Source: Candidatus Hydrogenedentota bacterium
Lineage (GTDB): Bacteria; Hydrogenedentota; Hydrogenedentia; Hydrogenedentales; JAGMZX01
NCBI GenBank assembly: GCA_029556545.1
Contig: JAKQEQ010000004.1
Coordinates: 1-13,882 of the forward strand
DNA length: 13,882 nucleotides
Direction of reading: 5' to 3'
A model generated the notes under the pieces. The model did no database searches and was not told the DNA's origin. It saw only the letters and a list, made by a program, of their open reading frames with translations. Positions 7,033 to 13,853 of this stretch are shown here, piece by piece (the first letter of the stretch is position 1; every line of letters starts with the position of its first letter). The position numbers and the translations under genes are program-made.

Positions 7033-7119
7033 TCTGGACTGCGCAAGCTTGCTTGCGCTTTTCCTGGAGTAACCAACAGCCGCCAAGAGACAGCGGCAGC
7101 AAGCTGCCGCAGTCCAAAG
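7033..7119. repeat. REP-like cloverleaf palindrome
   Basis: An outer inverted repeat TGGACTGCG (7035-7043) / CGCAGTCCA (7108-7116) encloses two hairpins. The first is GCGCAAG-CTTG-CTTGCGC (7041-7058); the second is GCGGCAGC-AA-GCTGCCGC (7093-7110), and both overlap the outer stem at its inner edge. This architecture is typical of REP/BIME-type elements mobilised by TnpA-REP (RAYT) transposases; no such gene is in the window. It sits at the broken end of the methyltransferase remnant and downstream of the bTHX gene, where it may also help end that transcript. Confidence 0.7.
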
Positions 7120-7145
7120 GCGCGCTGGTCTACTGATCCGACGAA

Positions 7146-7253
7146 TCAGGCAGGCTTCTTTGCGGCGGTCTTCTTCTGCTTTTTGCGGCGGGTCTTCCCG
7201 AAGCTGCCGATGTAGATTTTGCCGCGCTTGGTCCGTTTGTCACCTTTGCCCAT
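7146..7253 (-). CDS. 30S ribosomal protein bTHX (Thx family), 35 aa
   Basis: ATG at 7253 is preceded by GGAGG with 7 nt spacing; the stop is TGA at 7146-7148. The product begins MGKGDKRTKRGKIYIGSFGK and continues with a Lys/Arg/Ala-rich tail ending KKPA. The MGKGDK(K/R)T(R/K)RGKI...G(S/T)(Y/F)GK(T/R)R pattern is the signature of the tiny bTHX ribosomal protein, known from Thermus and from a subset of bacterial phyla, where it packs at the top of the 30S head. It is only 35 codons long and easily missed by gene finders. It lies 50 bp downstream of the sulfatase-fold gene on the same strand, and the REP-like element follows it. Confidence 0.88.
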   Translation of the reverse strand: MGKGDKRTKRGKIYIGSFGKTRRKKQKKTAAKKPA

Positions 7254-7303
7254 AAGTGTTCCTCCTGTATTCCACGCGATGGGCGCACTCCATACGGGGT
7301 CCG

Positions 7304-9622
7304 CTAATTCAAATAGCCGAGGGCTTCGAGTTGCCGGCGCTCCTGCTCATTCGCGTCGAGTTGCGCCTCCGTCGCCGGGCCGGACGCGCGCGCCTCCTCG
7401 GCGCGGCGCCACGCCAGGGCATGGGCCAGAAGATAGTCCGTGAGCACGGGCCGCAGCGGCGCAAGGTCGCGGCGCTCCTCGGGGTCGCGCGCGAGGTCGT
7501 AGATCTCGATATGGCGGCCCTTGGTGTTGCGAATGAGTTTGAATCGCTCCCACCAGAACGCTTCGATTGGGTCCCAAGTGTGCGTCGGTAATAGCCAGTT
7601 CCCTTGCGCATACGCCCGCACGTCGCTCGGCATCATGGGGCCGGACTCCCGGAGCAGGCTGCGTCCGGCGATGTTCTCGGGCGCGACCGCGCCGAGAACA
7701 TCGCAAATCGTCGGATACAGGAAGGTGGTGGATACGGGCGCGGCCGAGATATCTGATAGTGCTTTCTCGATGTTGGCGCCCCAGAAGACGAGCGGCACGT
7801 GCGTGACTTCCTCGTAAAGCGTCTCGCCATGGGATAGAAAGCCGTGTTCGAGGAAAGCTTCGCCGTGGTCCGACGTGACGATGAGCAAGGTATTGTCGTC
7901 GAGGCCCGTTTCCGCGAGGAGGGCGCGCAGTTTGCCGACTTCCGCGTCCACCTGCAGAAGATTCTCGTCATAGCGCGCGCGAAGGATGATCTGCTGTTCC
8001 CGGTTGAGCGCGATGGCATCATCTTTGACGCCGCGCATCAGCTCCGCCGTGGGCATCACGGACTGGGTCGGGTCCGACGTGAAGTGGTCCCAATACGGCG
8101 CCGCCGGGATATACAACTCGTGGGGGGGGCGATAGTGAAGATAGAGAAAGAACTGTCTGTCCTTGCACCGGTACAGGAACTCCTTAGCCTTCATGGTGAG
8201 CAGATCCGGGTGTGCGCCCGCATTGAGGATTTCAACGGTTTCGTAAGCGTCGGCCCACTCGTCGAAGTGCTCGGCGATCCCGAACTTGGGCGAAATCCAG
8301 TGCTGTTGCGAGAGGCACCCCGTGTAAATGCCGGCGGCCCGCAGGACTTGGGCGAGGCGCGGCGCGACGTCAGCGACGCGGAGGGGCTGCTCGGGGGCGT
8401 TGTGCTGGAACGGGTAGAGCGAGGTTAGGAGCGACCACGAGGAGCTATAGGTGTACGGGGCGGGCGCATACGCACGCGCGAAGCGGACGCCCTCCGCCGC
8501 CAAGCTGTCGATATTCGGCGTCGTATCGCGGGTGTATCCGTAACAACCGACGCCGGAGGCGCGCATGGCGTCACAGATAACCAGAATGACGTTGCGGGCC
8601 TTGAACGCGGGATCCAGCGGTGCGTACCGCTGCGACGCTGGCGGGTTCTCGGCGAGTATGCGCGGCGCGCGCCACCGCATCGCGGACGGCACGGAGCCGC
8701 CGGCGGTGTCGAAAACAATCTCGATAATCTGGTCGCGGAACAGCGCGAGATCGTATTCGAAGGGTTGTGGGCTGCCGTGGTTGAACAGCGCGCGGTCGAT
8801 CACACCGTCGAGGCCGTCGGCGCGCAGCCGGACGGACCACGTCGCGCCGGGCGCGTCGCTTTCGGGGGGCTCCATGACAAAGCGGCATGAACCCTGAGCG
8901 GGGACGCGTAGCGGAAACTTGAGGAGTGTATTGGCCGGCTGGTGCACTTGCTCTCCGTCCAGAACAGCGCGCGCGGGCTCGGGGGGGGCGTCGAAATCTG
9001 GAAGTGCCCCGGGGTCCGTGATCGCGAGCTTAAGCAGGCTGAACGCATGGGAACGCCTGTCCTGTCCACGTTGGAGCATGCCTCGCGAGAAGGCCAAGCG
9101 GCTGACGAATGTAATCCGGTTTCGGCCCGGCGTCTGCGCGGCACGCGGCACGCGAAACGTGGCGCGCTCCACTTCCCAGCCGCGGGCAAGGTCGAACACG
9201 ACCGCCCCGAGCCGCGTCTGGTTCCAGACGACCTCGACCCGTTGCGGCCCGACGGCGTCATGAAAGGCGGGACGAAGTTCGAGGACCAGGTCGCGGTCGC
9301 GAGGCCGCAAGACGGTGACCTCGATATCGGCGATGCGCGACCGCGCCCAAAAGTCCTTCTCCGTCGCCATGTATTGTCGGACGCCTTGTCCCGTCCAGCC
9401 GTCTCCCAGCGTCGCGAGCGCGGCGTCGGCGTTCCCGGGAAATACGAGCGTGTTCGTTTCACTATCGACGAGATGGACACTGTCCGCCGCGGCGAATGCA
9501 CGCCACGCATGCAGTTCCTGGGCCCGCGGACCGGCCTGCACGAGGAGTCCTGCCCCTGTTATCAGGCAGGCAAGGAATGCGCGGATGCGACACCGTCGCA
9601 CCCCGCTGAAAAGACAATGCAT
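7304..9622 (-). CDS. Exported sulfatase-fold (alkaline phosphatase superfamily) protein lacking the formylglycine motif
   Basis: The 772-residue product starts with a signal peptide (~residues 1-35, RAFLACLITGAGLLVQAGPRAQ). Residues ~36-340 form beta-rich N-terminal modules. Residues ~344-700 form the sulfatase domain: NVILVICDAMRASGVGCYGY with metal ligand D351, TTPNIDSLAAEGVRF, PPHELY (H501), and TSDHGEAF with D585/H586 followed by LSHGETLYEE. At the nucleophile site, sulfatases have C/S-x-P-x-R before SLLTG. Here the segment is T391-Y-S-S-S-W-SLLTS, so no formylglycine can form and the catalytic Arg is absent. Thr at this position recalls phosphotransferase-type members such as LtaS and phosphoethanolamine transferases. 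It may therefore act on phosphoesters or phospho-glycans, or be inactive. AGGAG lies about 9 nt before the ATG. The fold assignment is secure; the substrate is unknown. Confidence 0.86.
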   Translation of the reverse strand: MHCLFSGVRRCRIRAFLACLITGAGLLVQAGPRAQELHAWRAFAAADSVHLVDSETNTLVFPGNADAALATLGDGWTGQGVRQYMATEKDFWARSRIADIEVTVLRPRDRDLVLELRPAFHDAVGPQRVEVVWNQTRLGAVVFDLARGWEVERATFRVPRAAQTPGRNRITFVSRLAFSRGMLQRGQDRRSHAFSLLKLAITDPGALPDFDAPPEPARAVLDGEQVHQPANTLLKFPLRVPAQGSCRFVMEPPESDAPGATWSVRLRADGLDGVIDRALFNHGSPQPFEYDLALFRDQIIEIVFDTAGGSVPSAMRWRAPRILAENPPASQRYAPLDPAFKARNVILVICDAMRASGVGCYGYTRDTTPNIDSLAAEGVRFARAYAPAPYTYSSSWSLLTSLYPFQHNAPEQPLRVADVAPRLAQVLRAAGIYTGCLSQQHWISPKFGIAEHFDEWADAYETVEILNAGAHPDLLTMKAKEFLYRCKDRQFFLYLHYRPPHELYIPAAPYWDHFTSDPTQSVMPTAELMRGVKDDAIALNREQQIILRARYDENLLQVDAEVGKLRALLAETGLDDNTLLIVTSDHGEAFLEHGFLSHGETLYEEVTHVPLVFWGANIEKALSDISAAPVSTTFLYPTICDVLGAVAPENIAGRSLLRESGPMMPSDVRAYAQGNWLLPTHTWDPIEAFWWERFKLIRNTKGRHIEIYDLARDPEERRDLAPLRPVLTDYLLAHALAWRRAEEARASGPATEAQLDANEQERRQLEALGYLN

Positions 9623-9647
9623 GAAATACGTCTCCTGTTTGCGCGTG

Positions 9648-9677
9648 AATTTAGCAGAGCATGCATAGATCGGTCAA
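9648..9677 (-). promoter_or_regulatory. Promoter of the sulfatase-fold gene
   Basis: On the minus strand TTGACC (9672-9677, 5 of 6 consensus) is followed after 18 bp by TAAATT (9648-9653). It is preceded by TGC, giving an extended -10. Transcription would begin near 9641, leaving about 18 nt of leader that contains the AGGAG ribosome-binding site before the ATG at 9622. This separates the gene from the hom-thrC operon upstream. Confidence 0.65.
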
Positions 9678-9733
9678 GAGCCGCGGGTAATAGCGGAGGG
9701 ACCGCGTTCGACTATGTCAGGAACGTTCGCCGT

Positions 9734-10831
9734 CTACGCCAGGGCCGGTTCAGCCAAGCCGATAGCGTCGAGCACGTCTTCCTCGCGGGCCTCGATCGTA
9801 ATCGGCTCTTCCGCCACGCGGATGGCGCTGTCAGGGTCTTTGAGCCCGTGCCCCGTCAAGATGCAGACCAAGCGGATGTGGTCGCTCGCGATGGGCCGCA
9901 CGTCGTCGAAGAAACCGCTCTCCGCAAGCTTGACCACGCCGGCGACGCTCGCCGCGCTGGCCGGTTCCGCGAAGACGCCTTCGCTGCGGGCGAGCAACTC
10001 ATAGGCTTCGCGAATCTGGTGGTCGGTCACCATTCCGATAACGCCGCCGGACTCGTCGCGCGCGGTCTCGGCGCTCTTCCAGCTTGCGGGATTGCCGATA
10101 CGGATGGCGGTGGCGAAGGTCTGCGGATTTTCGACGGGGTGGCCAAGTACGATGGGCGCCGCGCCCGCCGCCTGGAAGCCGAGCATGCGCGGCAGGTTCT
10201 CGGCCATGCCCGCAGCCTTGTATTCCTTGTAGCCTTTCCAATAAGCGGTGATGTTGCCGGCATTGCCCACGGGCATAGCCTGGAAATCCGGCGCGACGCC
10301 CTGGAAGTCGTCCACAATTTCGAATGCGCCCGATTTCTGGCCTTCGATGCGGTACGGGTTGACCGAATTGACCAGCGCAATCGGGTATTTCTCGGCCACG
10401 TCGCGCACGAGGCGAAGAGCGTCGTCGAAGTTGCCCTTGATCTGGATGACGCGCGCCCCGTGGATCATCGCCTGGGACAGCTTTCCCAACGCGATCTTGC
10501 CCTCCGGGATCAGCACGGCGCACTTGATGCCCGCCCGCGCGGCGTAGGCCGCGGCGGAGGCCGAGGTGTTGCCCGTTGAGGCGCAACACACGGCCTGGAA
10601 CCCTTCTTCGACGGCCTTCGTGATGGCGACCGTCATGCCGCGATCCTTGAAGGAGCCGGTTGGGTTCAAGCCCTCGTACTTGAGCCAGATTTCGAGCCGC
10701 GGATGAATGAGCGCGCTCAGGTTGTACGCGGGAACCATCGGGGTCGAGCCCTCGTTCAGCGTTATAACCCGCGTGGCTTCCGATACGGGCATGAATTTGC
10801 GGTAACGATGAATCACCCCGTGGCGCAGCAT
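9734..10831 (-). CDS. thrC: Threonine synthase
   Basis: The 365-residue cytoplasmic enzyme makes L-threonine and phosphate from O-phospho-L-homoserine using pyridoxal phosphate. [10 protein letters not shown] lies near the N-terminus. [11 protein letters not shown] carries the PLP lysine K62. [17 protein letters not shown] and the phosphate-binding PVGNAGN are present, and the C-terminus has the [10 protein letters not shown] and [10 protein letters not shown] segments of this fold-type II family. Length and motifs fit the short bacterial class of threonine synthase. GAGGAG lies about 9 nt upstream of the start, inside the 21-bp gap to the hom stop codon, so the two genes are surely co-transcribed. 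Homoserine kinase, which supplies the substrate, is not in the window. Confidence 0.95.
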   Translation of the reverse strand: MLRHGVIHRYRKFMPVSEATRVITLNEGSTPMVPAYNLSALIHPRLEIWLKYEGLNPTGSFKDRGMTVAITKAVEEGFQAVCCASTGNTSASAAAYAARAGIKCAVLIPEGKIALGKLSQAMIHGARVIQIKGNFDDALRLVRDVAEKYPIALVNSVNPYRIEGQKSGAFEIVDDFQGVAPDFQAMPVGNAGNITAYWKGYKEYKAAGMAENLPRMLGFQAAGAAPIVLGHPVENPQTFATAIRIGNPASWKSAETARDESGGVIGMVTDHQIREAYELLARSEGVFAEPASAASVAGVVKLAESGFFDDVRPIASDHIRLVCILTGHGLKDPDSAIRVAEEPITIEAREEDVLDAIGLAEPALA

Positions 10832-10852
10832 GTCAACAGTCTCCTCTACGGC

Positions 10853-12130
10853 TCAGAGCACGCGGATTAGATGCGTCTTCTCGACGATGATGTCGTCCTG
10901 CCCGTCGATTTCCTCGACCGCCGTCGTGACGCTGGACTCGACGGTCTCATGGGTCATCATAACAATATGCGCGGGCGTATCGTCGGCTTCTTCTTTCTGG
11001 ATGCACGACGCGATGCTGACGCCGTGTTTGCCGAGCAGGGTGCAGATACGCCCGAGCACGCCCGGATGGTCCCGCGTCGTGAATCGGACGTAGTATCTGC
11101 CGCAGAGCAGGCCGATGTCACGCAGGGGCAGGTGGTGCGAATAGCGGAAGGGGGGCTGCGCGGGCGCGCCCGCGCGCCGCGCGATGTCCACGATATCCGA
11201 GATCACGGCGCTGGCCGTTGGAAAGCGCCCCGCCCCGCGCCCGTAGTACAGCGTCGCGTCCGCGATGTCGGCGTCGATGTAGACGCCGTTGAATTCGCGT
11301 TTCACCGAGGCCAGGAGGTGGTCTCCCGGGACCAGGGTGGGATGGACCCGCACGTCCAGTTCGCCATCGACGCGCGCGATGATCGCCAGCAGTTTGATGA
11401 CGTATCCCATCTCGTTGGCGTAGGCCACGTCGAGTCGCGAGACGTTCGTGATGCCCTCGACGTAGATTTCATCCAGGCTTACGGGCGTACTGTGGCACAG
11501 CGAGGCGAGAATCTGGCACTTGTGCGCCGTATCGTGCCCCTCGATATCCAGGTCGGGCGGCGTTTCGGCGAAGCCGGCGGCCTGCGCCTCGCGCAGGACC
11601 TCCTCGAAATCCTTGTCTTCATACGTCATGCGCGTGAGGATGTAATTGCACGTGCCGTTGAGGATGCCATAGAGATGGCGGACCTGGTTCGAAGCGAGGC
11701 TCTCGCGCACGGCCTTGATGATTGGAATACATCCGGCCACCGCGGCCTCGAAACACAGTTCCACGCCGTTGCGCGCCGCCGTTTCGGTCAGTTCCGGCGC
11801 GGCTTTCGCGATCAGCATCTTGTTCGCGGTGACGACGTGCTTGCCCGCCTCCAGGGCTTTCACGATGAACGTGCGCGCGGGCTCGACGCCCCCGATCAAT
11901 TCACAGACCACGCGCACCTTGGGGTCGTTAATGAGCGCGTCCGCGTCCTCGCTCACGGTGACGCCATCGAGATCGAGTTCGCGCAGCGCGGCAAGGTTCT
12001 TTTCGGCGACGTGCACCAGAGCGACCTCGACGCCCGCCTTATCCAGAATGACGGGCCGGTGCGACTGGAGCGTCTGAATCACGCCGCCGCCGACCGTACC
12101 CGCGCCGATTACGCCGATGCCAAGAGCCAT
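10853..12130 (-). CDS. hom: Homoserine dehydrogenase with C-terminal ACT domain
   Basis: The 425-residue enzyme reduces aspartate semialdehyde to homoserine with NAD(P)H, the branch point to threonine and methionine. The Rossmann motif GVIGAGTVGGGV is at residues 6-17, VVTANKMLIAK at ~99-109, and the family signature YGILNGTCNYILTRM at ~154-168. The catalytic segment DIEGHDTAHKCQILAS is at ~195-210. The ACT domain occupies ~346-425 (YYVRFTTRDHPGVLGRICTLLGKHGVSI) and is expected to mediate feedback inhibition by threonine. The length is typical of the monofunctional Gram-positive-like class, not the aspartokinase fusion. AAGGA lies about 10 nt before the ATG. It is the first gene of hom-thrC. 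The 76-bp upstream gap holds a REP-like double hairpin and no clear promoter, so read-through from lipA is possible. Confidence 0.96.
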   Translation of the reverse strand: MALGIGVIGAGTVGGGVIQTLQSHRPVILDKAGVEVALVHVAEKNLAALRELDLDGVTVSEDADALINDPKVRVVCELIGGVEPARTFIVKALEAGKHVVTANKMLIAKAAPELTETAARNGVELCFEAAVAGCIPIIKAVRESLASNQVRHLYGILNGTCNYILTRMTYEDKDFEEVLREAQAAGFAETPPDLDIEGHDTAHKCQILASLCHSTPVSLDEIYVEGITNVSRLDVAYANEMGYVIKLLAIIARVDGELDVRVHPTLVPGDHLLASVKREFNGVYIDADIADATLYYGRGAGRFPTASAVISDIVDIARRAGAPAQPPFRYSHHLPLRDIGLLCGRYYVRFTTRDHPGVLGRICTLLGKHGVSIASCIQKEEADDTPAHIVMMTHETVESSVTTAVEEIDGQDDIIVEKTHLIRVL

Positions 12131-12150
12131 ACTACCGATTCCTTCCGCGT

Positions 12151-12195
12151 GACACGGGCGTCCCGCCCGTGGAAGACCGTGAGCAAGATGCTCAT
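12151..12195. repeat. REP-like double hairpin in the hom leader
   Basis: CACGGGCG (12153-12160) and CGCCCGTG (12164-12171) form a perfect 8-bp stem with a 3-nt loop. TGAGCA (12180-12185) and TGCTCA (12189-12194) form a second perfect stem with a 3-nt loop. No T-run follows on either strand. The paired short stems resemble intergenic REP-type repeats. Sitting between the lipoyl-domain stop and the hom start, they may attenuate or stabilise a read-through transcript. Confidence 0.6.
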
Positions 12196-12206
12196 GCCAC
12201 GTTAGT

Positions 12207-12452
12207 TCATATTTCGAGGACGCACAACACCTCGCCGACGCTTACTTCGTCGCCCTCCGTCAACCGCCGCTCGCGAAGCACGCCCGCCACCGGACACGGC
12301 ACCACAAACGCCGCCTTGTCCGTCGTCAGTTCGAGCAGGTCGTCGTCCACGTTCAATTCATCGCCCACCTGGGCCAGCCACAGCGACACCGTTCCGCCGG
12401 TCACGGCGTCATCGTCATCGCCGAGGCTCGGGAGGGTCACTTCGTAGAGCAT
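12207..12452 (-). CDS. Free-standing lipoyl (biotin/lipoyl-attachment) domain protein
   Basis: The 81-residue protein is a single lipoyl domain of the E2 type found in 2-oxo-acid dehydrogenase complexes: TLPSLGDDDDAVTGGTVSLW, then VGDELNVDDDLLELTTDKA with attachment lysine K46, then PVAGVLRERRLTEGDEVSVGEVL. No E3-binding or acyltransferase domain follows, and the stop is a clean TGA. It is not GcvH, which is longer and has a different motif context. ATG at 12452 follows the lipA stop by 4 bp with AAGGA as ribosome-binding site, so translation is probably coupled to lipA. It is likely a mobile lipoyl carrier or a separately encoded lipoyl module modified by the neighbouring LipA; the partner enzymes are not in the window. 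Confidence 0.85.
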   Translation of the reverse strand: MLYEVTLPSLGDDDDAVTGGTVSLWLAQVGDELNVDDDLLELTTDKAAFVVPCPVAGVLRERRLTEGDEVSVGEVLCVLEI

Positions 12453-12456
12453 GGCG

Positions 12457-13395
12457 TCATCCTTGTCTCCCGGCGAGGATTGCCTGGGCAAAGGGCGCTT
12501 CGAGCAGCGCCTCGGAACGGTACGAACTCCGCACAAACGGCCCCGCGACCGCAAAGGGAAATCCGATATCTCGCGCCATTGCTTCGTAGGCGCAGAATCG
12601 GTCCGGCGGCAGAAACGCGACCACCGGGGCGTGCCTGCGCGTCGGCTGAAGGTACTGACCCATGCTTACGGCGACGCAGCCGGCGTCGCGCAGATCGCAA
12701 AGCGTGGCCCGCACTTCCTCGTCGGTTTCGCCGCAGCCGACCATGAATGCCGACTTGATGAGCGTATGCGGCGCGGCATTTGCGGCGACGCGCAGGGTCT
12801 GGAGCGCGCCCGCAAATGAGAACCGCCGGTCCCGCAATTTGGGAAAAAGCCGCGCGACCGTTTCGATATTGTGGCTGAATACTTCGGGGCCGGCATCCAG
12901 GACGCGGCGGATGCAATCGTGATCCTGATCAAAGTCCTGGACCAGCGCCTCGATGGTGGTTTCCGGGTTCAGGGCTTTGACGGCCTCGATGGTCTTCGCG
13001 ATGTGGCCCGATCCCTGGTCCGGCAGGTCGTCCCGGGTGACTGTCGTGAGGACCATGTGGCGCAGTCCAAGCCGCCGGACGGCCTGGGCGATGCGTTGGG
13101 GCTCGTCCGGGTCCGGCGGGGCGGGGTGGCCGCTGTTTACCGCGCAGTAAGCGCAGTGACGGGTGCAGACGTTGCCCAGCACCATGACGGTGGCCGTGCG
13201 CCGACCCCAGCATTCCGCCTGGTTCGGACAATGGGCGCTCTGGCACACGGTATGCAGGGCCGCGCCATCGAGCAGGTCCTTGACTTCCTTGAAGGCCCGC
13301 CCGGTCGGCCAAGGACGGCGGACCCACGGGGGGAAGGCCCGCAGCGGCGCGGTAACTGGTTTCGCGACTGCATCTTGGGTGTGTGGGGCGTTCAT
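12457..13395 (-). CDS. lipA: Lipoyl synthase
   Basis: This radical SAM enzyme inserts two sulfurs into protein-bound octanoyl groups to make lipoyl cofactor. Numbered from the start at 13395 (312 residues), the auxiliary-cluster cysteines are C51, C56 and C62 (CQSAHCPNQAEC). The radical-SAM cysteines are C77, C81 and C84 (CTRHCAYC). The C-terminal RSSY serine motif is at ~289-292. TTVTRDDLPDQGSGH, EALVQDF and FMVGCGET are further family segments. An in-frame ATG at 13419 would add eight residues, but that ATG is part of the TATAAT -10 box, so the start at 13395, with GAGG just upstream, is preferred. The lipoyl-domain gene follows after 4 bp. No lipB or lplA is present here. Confidence 0.94.
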   Translation of the reverse strand: MNAPHTQDAVAKPVTAPLRAFPPWVRRPWPTGRAFKEVKDLLDGAALHTVCQSAHCPNQAECWGRRTATVMVLGNVCTRHCAYCAVNSGHPAPPDPDEPQRIAQAVRRLGLRHMVLTTVTRDDLPDQGSGHIAKTIEAVKALNPETTIEALVQDFDQDHDCIRRVLDAGPEVFSHNIETVARLFPKLRDRRFSFAGALQTLRVAANAAPHTLIKSAFMVGCGETDEEVRATLCDLRDAGCVAVSMGQYLQPTRRHAPVVAFLPPDRFCAYEAMARDIGFPFAVAGPFVRSSYRSEALLEAPFAQAILAGRQG

Positions 13396-13417
13396 GCCTG
13401 CCTCGTAGACAGAAGGC

Positions 13418-13426
13418 ATTATAGCA
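13418..13426 (-). promoter_or_regulatory. Extended -10 promoter of lipA
   Basis: On the minus strand TGC-TATAAT is a consensus extended -10 (TATAAT at 13418-13423, TG at 13425-13426). No good -35 is visible 16-18 bp upstream. Extended -10 promoters often do without one. Transcription would start near 13411, about 16 nt before the ATG at 13395. This decides against the upstream ATG at 13419. Confidence 0.6.
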
Positions 13427-13501
13427 CGGGCGCCGCCGCTGAAGGAATCGATTCGCCCAGTGCAAATCGCATCAAAATCCGCACATTATGTCCACCGCGG
13501 G

Positions 13502-13513
13502 AACCGCGCGGTT
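13502..13513. repeat. 12-bp perfect palindrome
   Basis: AACCGCGCGGTT at 13502-13513 is a perfect palindrome just before the palindrome array. It may be an operator or an outer part of that repeat region. No function can be assigned. Confidence 0.35.
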
Positions 13514-13535
13514 TGCGCGCTTTGTCGAAGGGCAC

Positions 13536-13772
13536 GGCCCTGAAAGGGCCGGAGAAGACAGCCCAGGGCAACGCCCTGGGAAGAGGGATGCCTGCTATAA
13601 AGAGAAGCCCTGAAAGGGCGAAACACGATGGGAAGATTCCACGCGGGCAGGGAACAAGGGCACCCCACATACAGGCCCCTTTTGCTGTTACGCCCTTGCA
13701 GGGCTTCACATTGAGGCGCACACATTTTCCCAGGGCGTTGCCCTGGGCTACTATGTCATGGGCCTTCGGCCC
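13536..13772. repeat. Inverted array of short palindromes (paired A-B-C / C'-B'-A' hairpins)
   Basis: The left arm holds A, GGCCCT-GAA-AGGGCC (13536-13550); B, CCCAGGGC-AAC-GCCCTGGG (13562-13580); and C, GCCCT-GAA-AGGGC (13607-13619). The right arm holds C', GCCCT-TGC-AGGGC (13692-13704); B', CCCAGGGC-GTT-GCCCTGGG (13729-13747); and A', GGGCC-TTC-GGCCC (13760-13772). Flanking bases also match in inverted orientation: GAAGCCCTG before C and on the opposite strand of C', and CTGGGAA after B and on the opposite strand of B'. The whole region is therefore a large imperfect inverted repeat around a ~70-bp centre. Open frames on both strands here are by-products of the repeat. It resembles dispersed GC-rich palindromic families of planctomycete-like genomes; no transposase is present. 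Confidence 0.75.
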
Positions 13773-13853
13773 TAAATGCGGGAACTCCAGCGCGCGACGC
13801 GGACCTAGGGCAAGACACCCACACATCGAGTTCGCATATGTCCCGGAGTAATT

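Noticed and set aside
6587-7117. N-terminal extension of the permease back to an ATG at 7117
   Set aside because: The extra 177 residues are low-complexity Arg/Pro-rich sequence antisense to the methyltransferase remnant and the REP-like element. A good ribosome-binding site and the normal family N-terminus are at 6586.
8942-10579. A 545-codon plus-strand frame spanning sulfatase-fold and thrC genes
   Set aside because: It crosses two convincing minus-strand genes and their intergenic region, with composition typical of a GC-rich antisense frame.
10871-12205. A 444-codon plus-strand frame
   Set aside because: It is antisense to hom, rich in Asp, His and Arg without any motif; hom has full family signatures on the other strand.
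13536-13772. CRISPR array
   Set aside because: The repeats are short palindromes in mirrored order with unequal spacing, not direct repeats with uniform spacers, and no cas gene is present.
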